The notes under the pieces: model-generated | Databases searched by the model: none | Told to the model about the DNA's origin: nothing | Seen by the model: only the letters and a program-made list of their open reading frames with translations | In this document: one piece after another, positions 14,123-16,474 of the stretch | Numbering within the stretch: the stretch's first letter is position 1 | How the letters are laid out: every line of letters begins with the position of its first letter | From: Clostridium sp. CAG:245 | GTDB lineage: Bacteria > Bacillota > Clostridia > TANB77 > CAG-508 | NCBI GenBank assembly: GCA_000435175.1 | Contig: FR880060.1 | Location: 1,973-18,446 of the forward strand | Direction: 5' to 3' | DNA length: 16,474 bases | Made by a program: the position numbers and the translations under genes

Positions 14123-16474
14123 TTATCCTATCCATTGTTTAATTGTTTGAATGATGCACATTAAGTATACCTTAAAATAAAAGCCCACAGTAATAATAAT
14201 GTAAATTCCGAAGCCTAAATTTACTATTATTTTGTCTAAAATGCCATCTTTTCTTATTAGCTTTTTTATACCAAATGTATATACTAATATTATTACAAGG
14301 GTTGCAATAGATAATTCTATTCCAAGTTTCATTTTTGCTGGAATAAATGTTAATTCTATTTCATTTGTTCCTTCTTTTAGTTCTAAACTCATATATGTAT
14401 TAAATACTCTGTTAATACCTTGAGTTTCTCCGTTATTTACTCCATTCCAACCTGTATCATATGTTATTGGTAAAAATAACTTTTGTCCTGCTTTAGCATT
14501 TTCAACTTTGATTTTTATTTTATTATTTTCTATATTTATTTCTTTTGTAGTACTCTCATTATAATTTGCAACAAAATTTTCAAATTTTTCTAATGGCAAT
14601 GTTGCAAATTTCAAATTGCATCTTCCTTTATAACTTATAGTTTCCACTTCAACATCTTGATTTTCAAATTTTCCTAAGTTTATTATTCCATTATTAGAAC
14701 TTAACGAATACCAAGTATTATTCTGGTTATTTATCCATGGTATTGTGACTGTTTCACCGTTTACTATTATCTTATATATTAAGTTTTCTCCCTCATTTCC
14801 ATACAAATATAAGTATGATTTTTTGTTTACTCTCATTGTATATCTATATATTACTTTATTCTCATCATCTTCTGTTTTTTCTTTTTGTGTTGATACCTTC
14901 TCTAGCATATCTTCATTTTCTGAGAAAAGTTCTTTATATAAATAATTTTGTGTTTCAAAAACATCAAATTTTTCTGGAATAGTACTTATATCTTTATTAT
15001 TTTCATATACAATTCCATAAGGAAGCATTTCTTTATATTCATATAAGTTTATACCATTTTTTGCAGTACCATTTTTTTGATAAATTTCACTATCTAATTC
15101 ATTCTTGCTAAGGCTATATTTAATTCCCAGTATTTCGTCAGAAACCAGCGTACCTCCACAGTCACCCAATTTTGTATTATTTCTGGTATAACCTAATTGA
15201 GAATGAGTTAATACTTGCTCTTTAGAAATTATATGTAAAAATGTTGAAATTGATGGCCAATCTAATACTAATGGATAATTTTCTGTCATACTCTGGTCTA
15301 AATCTTTATATCTATACAATGTTGTCTTATTTGAATTAAACGCCTGTATTAGTTCATTTGCAACTGTTATCGAACTATCTGAATGCTCTGGTCCTCCTCT
15401 TCTTTCTTCTGGCACACCAATATATGCAAGCCCCTGAATTATTATTTGAAAAATAACTATAACAGATATTATTGAATTTCTAACTTTTTTGTTTTCTATT
15501 TTTAAGACTTTATCTATAACAAAAGCACACATAATTGTCTGAATGCATAAAGCTATACAGTCTGCTACTTCAATTTTAAAAGCAGGATCATTCGAATTTA
15601 TACTTAATACTATTCTTGGTGTAAGTACCGTAATTGGGACTAGTGCTAAGATTATAAGCAAAATATCTATTTTTTCAAATTTCTTTTCGCATGGCAAATA
15701 TTTAGTAATATAGTACATTCCACAATTTAACATTATGAATATTGGAATAAATCCGTATCTAAACGGAAAACAATTATGTGAGCCTGTATGCCATAGCATA
15801 TTTATTCTTTCAAATAAGATTGGTAATATTCCGCACATTATTAAACTTAAAATCATCATTTTTACAATGTTATCTTTTTTGAAATATTTTATAAGCCTAA
15901 CTGTTCCTAATAATTCAATAGCAGACATCATTAAAAATATTAGTTTCATTCCTGCTTCATTATTTTCTACTACAGTTGCCGCTTTTGCAGCCATTCTATA
16001 TGAACTCATAGTTTGTGAAAATGCTGGCAAGAAAGAAAACATCGACAAAAATAGTGATAATAATACTGCCATTATAAGCTTTCCTGCAACTCTTTTTCTA
16101 TCTTCTTTTTTAGCATATAAAAATACTGCAAATGGTAGACAAGATAGTATGAAAAATAAAATCATATAAGATATGTAATAACTTATTATTAAACTTAATG
16201 TTAACGTAACAACAAATAATCCCGATTTATTTTGTGTAAGAAGTCTGTGTATTCCCAAACAAAATATAGGAAATATTGCTACCACATCCAACCACATAAT
16301 ATTTGTATAACTAATTAATACATATCCTGAAAGTGCATACATAACGCTAAATAACACTTTCCAAAATTCTAGTTTTTCACCGTTTCCGCTTTTCTTATAT
16401 ATCTTATTTAAAAATATGTATGTTGTTAGTGCAATTAATGCAATTCTAATTAATAACAAATACGAGAACGCATA
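14123..16474 (-). CDS. YfhO family multi-pass membrane protein (partial, N-terminus beyond window)
   Basis: The frame is open to the right edge, giving 783 visible residues; the apparent start at a TTG near 16459 is internal, since the reading continues YAFSY upstream. About ten membrane spans fill the first half. Family landmarks are SVMYALSGYVLISYTNIMWLD early on and CFPFRYGFIPIF near residue 235. A large extracytoplasmic domain follows at roughly 370-700, then two C-terminal spans ending KQWIG. YfhO proteins are GT-C-like; in Bacillus and Listeria, members are needed to glycosylate lipoteichoic acid on the outer membrane face with undecaprenyl-linked sugar donors. That role here is inference. 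The missing N-terminus would hold the first span and the catalytic first loop, so activity cannot be judged. The gene ends at a terminator shared with the convergent holin-like gene. Confidence 0.87.
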   Translation of the reverse strand, partial: YAFSYLLLIRIALIALTTYIFLNKIYKKSGNGEKLEFWKVLFSVMYALSGYVLISYTNIMWLDVVAIFPIFCLGIHRLLTQNKSGLFVVTLTLSLIISYYISYMILFFILSCLPFAVFLYAKKEDRKRVAGKLIMAVLLSLFLSMFSFLPAFSQTMSSYRMAAKAATVVENNEAGMKLIFLMMSAIELLGTVRLIKYFKKDNIVKMMILSLIMCGILPILFERINMLWHTGSHNCFPFRYGFIPIFIMLNCGMYYITKYLPCEKKFEKIDILLIILALVPITVLTPRIVLSINSNDPAFKIEVADCIALCIQTIMCAFVIDKVLKIENKKVRNSIISVIVIFQIIIQGLAYIGVPEERRGGPEHSDSSITVANELIQAFNSNKTTLYRYKDLDQSMTENYPLVLDWPSISTFLHIISKEQVLTHSQLGYTRNNTKLGDCGGTLVSDEILGIKYSLSKNELDSEIYQKNGTAKNGINLYEYKEMLPYGIVYENNKDISTIPEKFDVFETQNYLYKELFSENEDMLEKVSTQKEKTEDDENKVIYRYTMRVNKKSYLYLYGNEGENLIYKIIVNGETVTIPWINNQNNTWYSLSSNNGIINLGKFENQDVEVETISYKGRCNLKFATLPLEKFENFVANYNESTTKEINIENNKIKIKVENAKAGQKLFLPITYDTGWNGVNNGETQGINRVFNTYMSLELKEGTNEIELTFIPAKMKLGIELSIATLVIILVYTFGIKKLIRKDGILDKIIVNLGFGIYIIITVGFYFKVYLMCIIQTIKQWIG

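Overview
The window is very AT-rich and almost all of it codes. Gene content and order (rimP-nusA-ylxR-infB-rbfA-nrnA-truB on the minus strand, an ECF sigma/anti-sigma pair, a DUF421-DUF4363 pair, a YfhO-family protein) point to a low-GC member of the Bacillota, most likely the class Clostridia, probably an uncultured lineage. No rRNA, confident tRNA, CRISPR array, transposase or integrase is visible. The assignment to Clostridia rests on family resemblance and composition only.

Layout from left to right: (1) 1-1045, minus strand: an ECF sigma factor gene overlapping its putative membrane anti-sigma gene by four bases; the latter runs off the left edge. (2) 1046-1341: an intergenic stretch with a good minus-strand terminator for the upstream operon and a candidate ECF-type promoter. 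(3) 1342-9076, minus strand: the translation/transcription operon rimP-nusA-rnpM(ylxR)-infB-rbfA-nrnA-truB, read from right to left, with a well-formed sigma-A promoter and a hairpin-rich leader at 9077-9203. Two GC-rich palindromes sit in the rbfA-nrnA and nrnA-truB gaps; the second buries the truB ribosome binding site. (4) 9222-11273, minus strand: recG with its own promoter. (5) 11513-12088, plus strand: an HD-domain protein behind a perfect TTGACA-N17-TATAAT promoter. (6) 12115-12222: a long inverted repeat in the convergent gap. (7) 12225-13442, minus strand: DUF421 (YetF-like) and DUF4363 genes. (8) 13711-14082, plus strand: a small four-helix membrane protein of the phage-holin-4 superfamily. 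(9) 14123-16474, minus strand: a YfhO-family membrane protein cut by the right edge, facing the holin-like gene across a bidirectional terminator.

The central operon supplies 30S maturation factors (RimP, RbfA), initiation factor IF2, the elongation factor NusA, the small RNA-binding protein RnpM/YlxR, the nanoRNase/pAp phosphatase NrnA and the tRNA pseudouridine-55 synthase TruB. Four of its seven genes appear to begin with TTG (rimP, rnpM, infB, truB). Compared with the Bacillus subtilis order, ylxQ is missing between ylxR and infB, and ribF-rpsO do not follow truB. IF2 carries an unusually long disordered insert, with a roughly 140-residue Asn/Arg-rich tract.

I found no clear undescribed multi-gene system. 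The best leads are the truB leader, which can fold two competing hairpins, one of which hides the Shine-Dalgarno; the Asn/Arg-rich tract of IF2; the 108-bp inverted-repeat element between the HD and DUF4363 genes; and the two-hairpin leader of the rimP-nusA operon.
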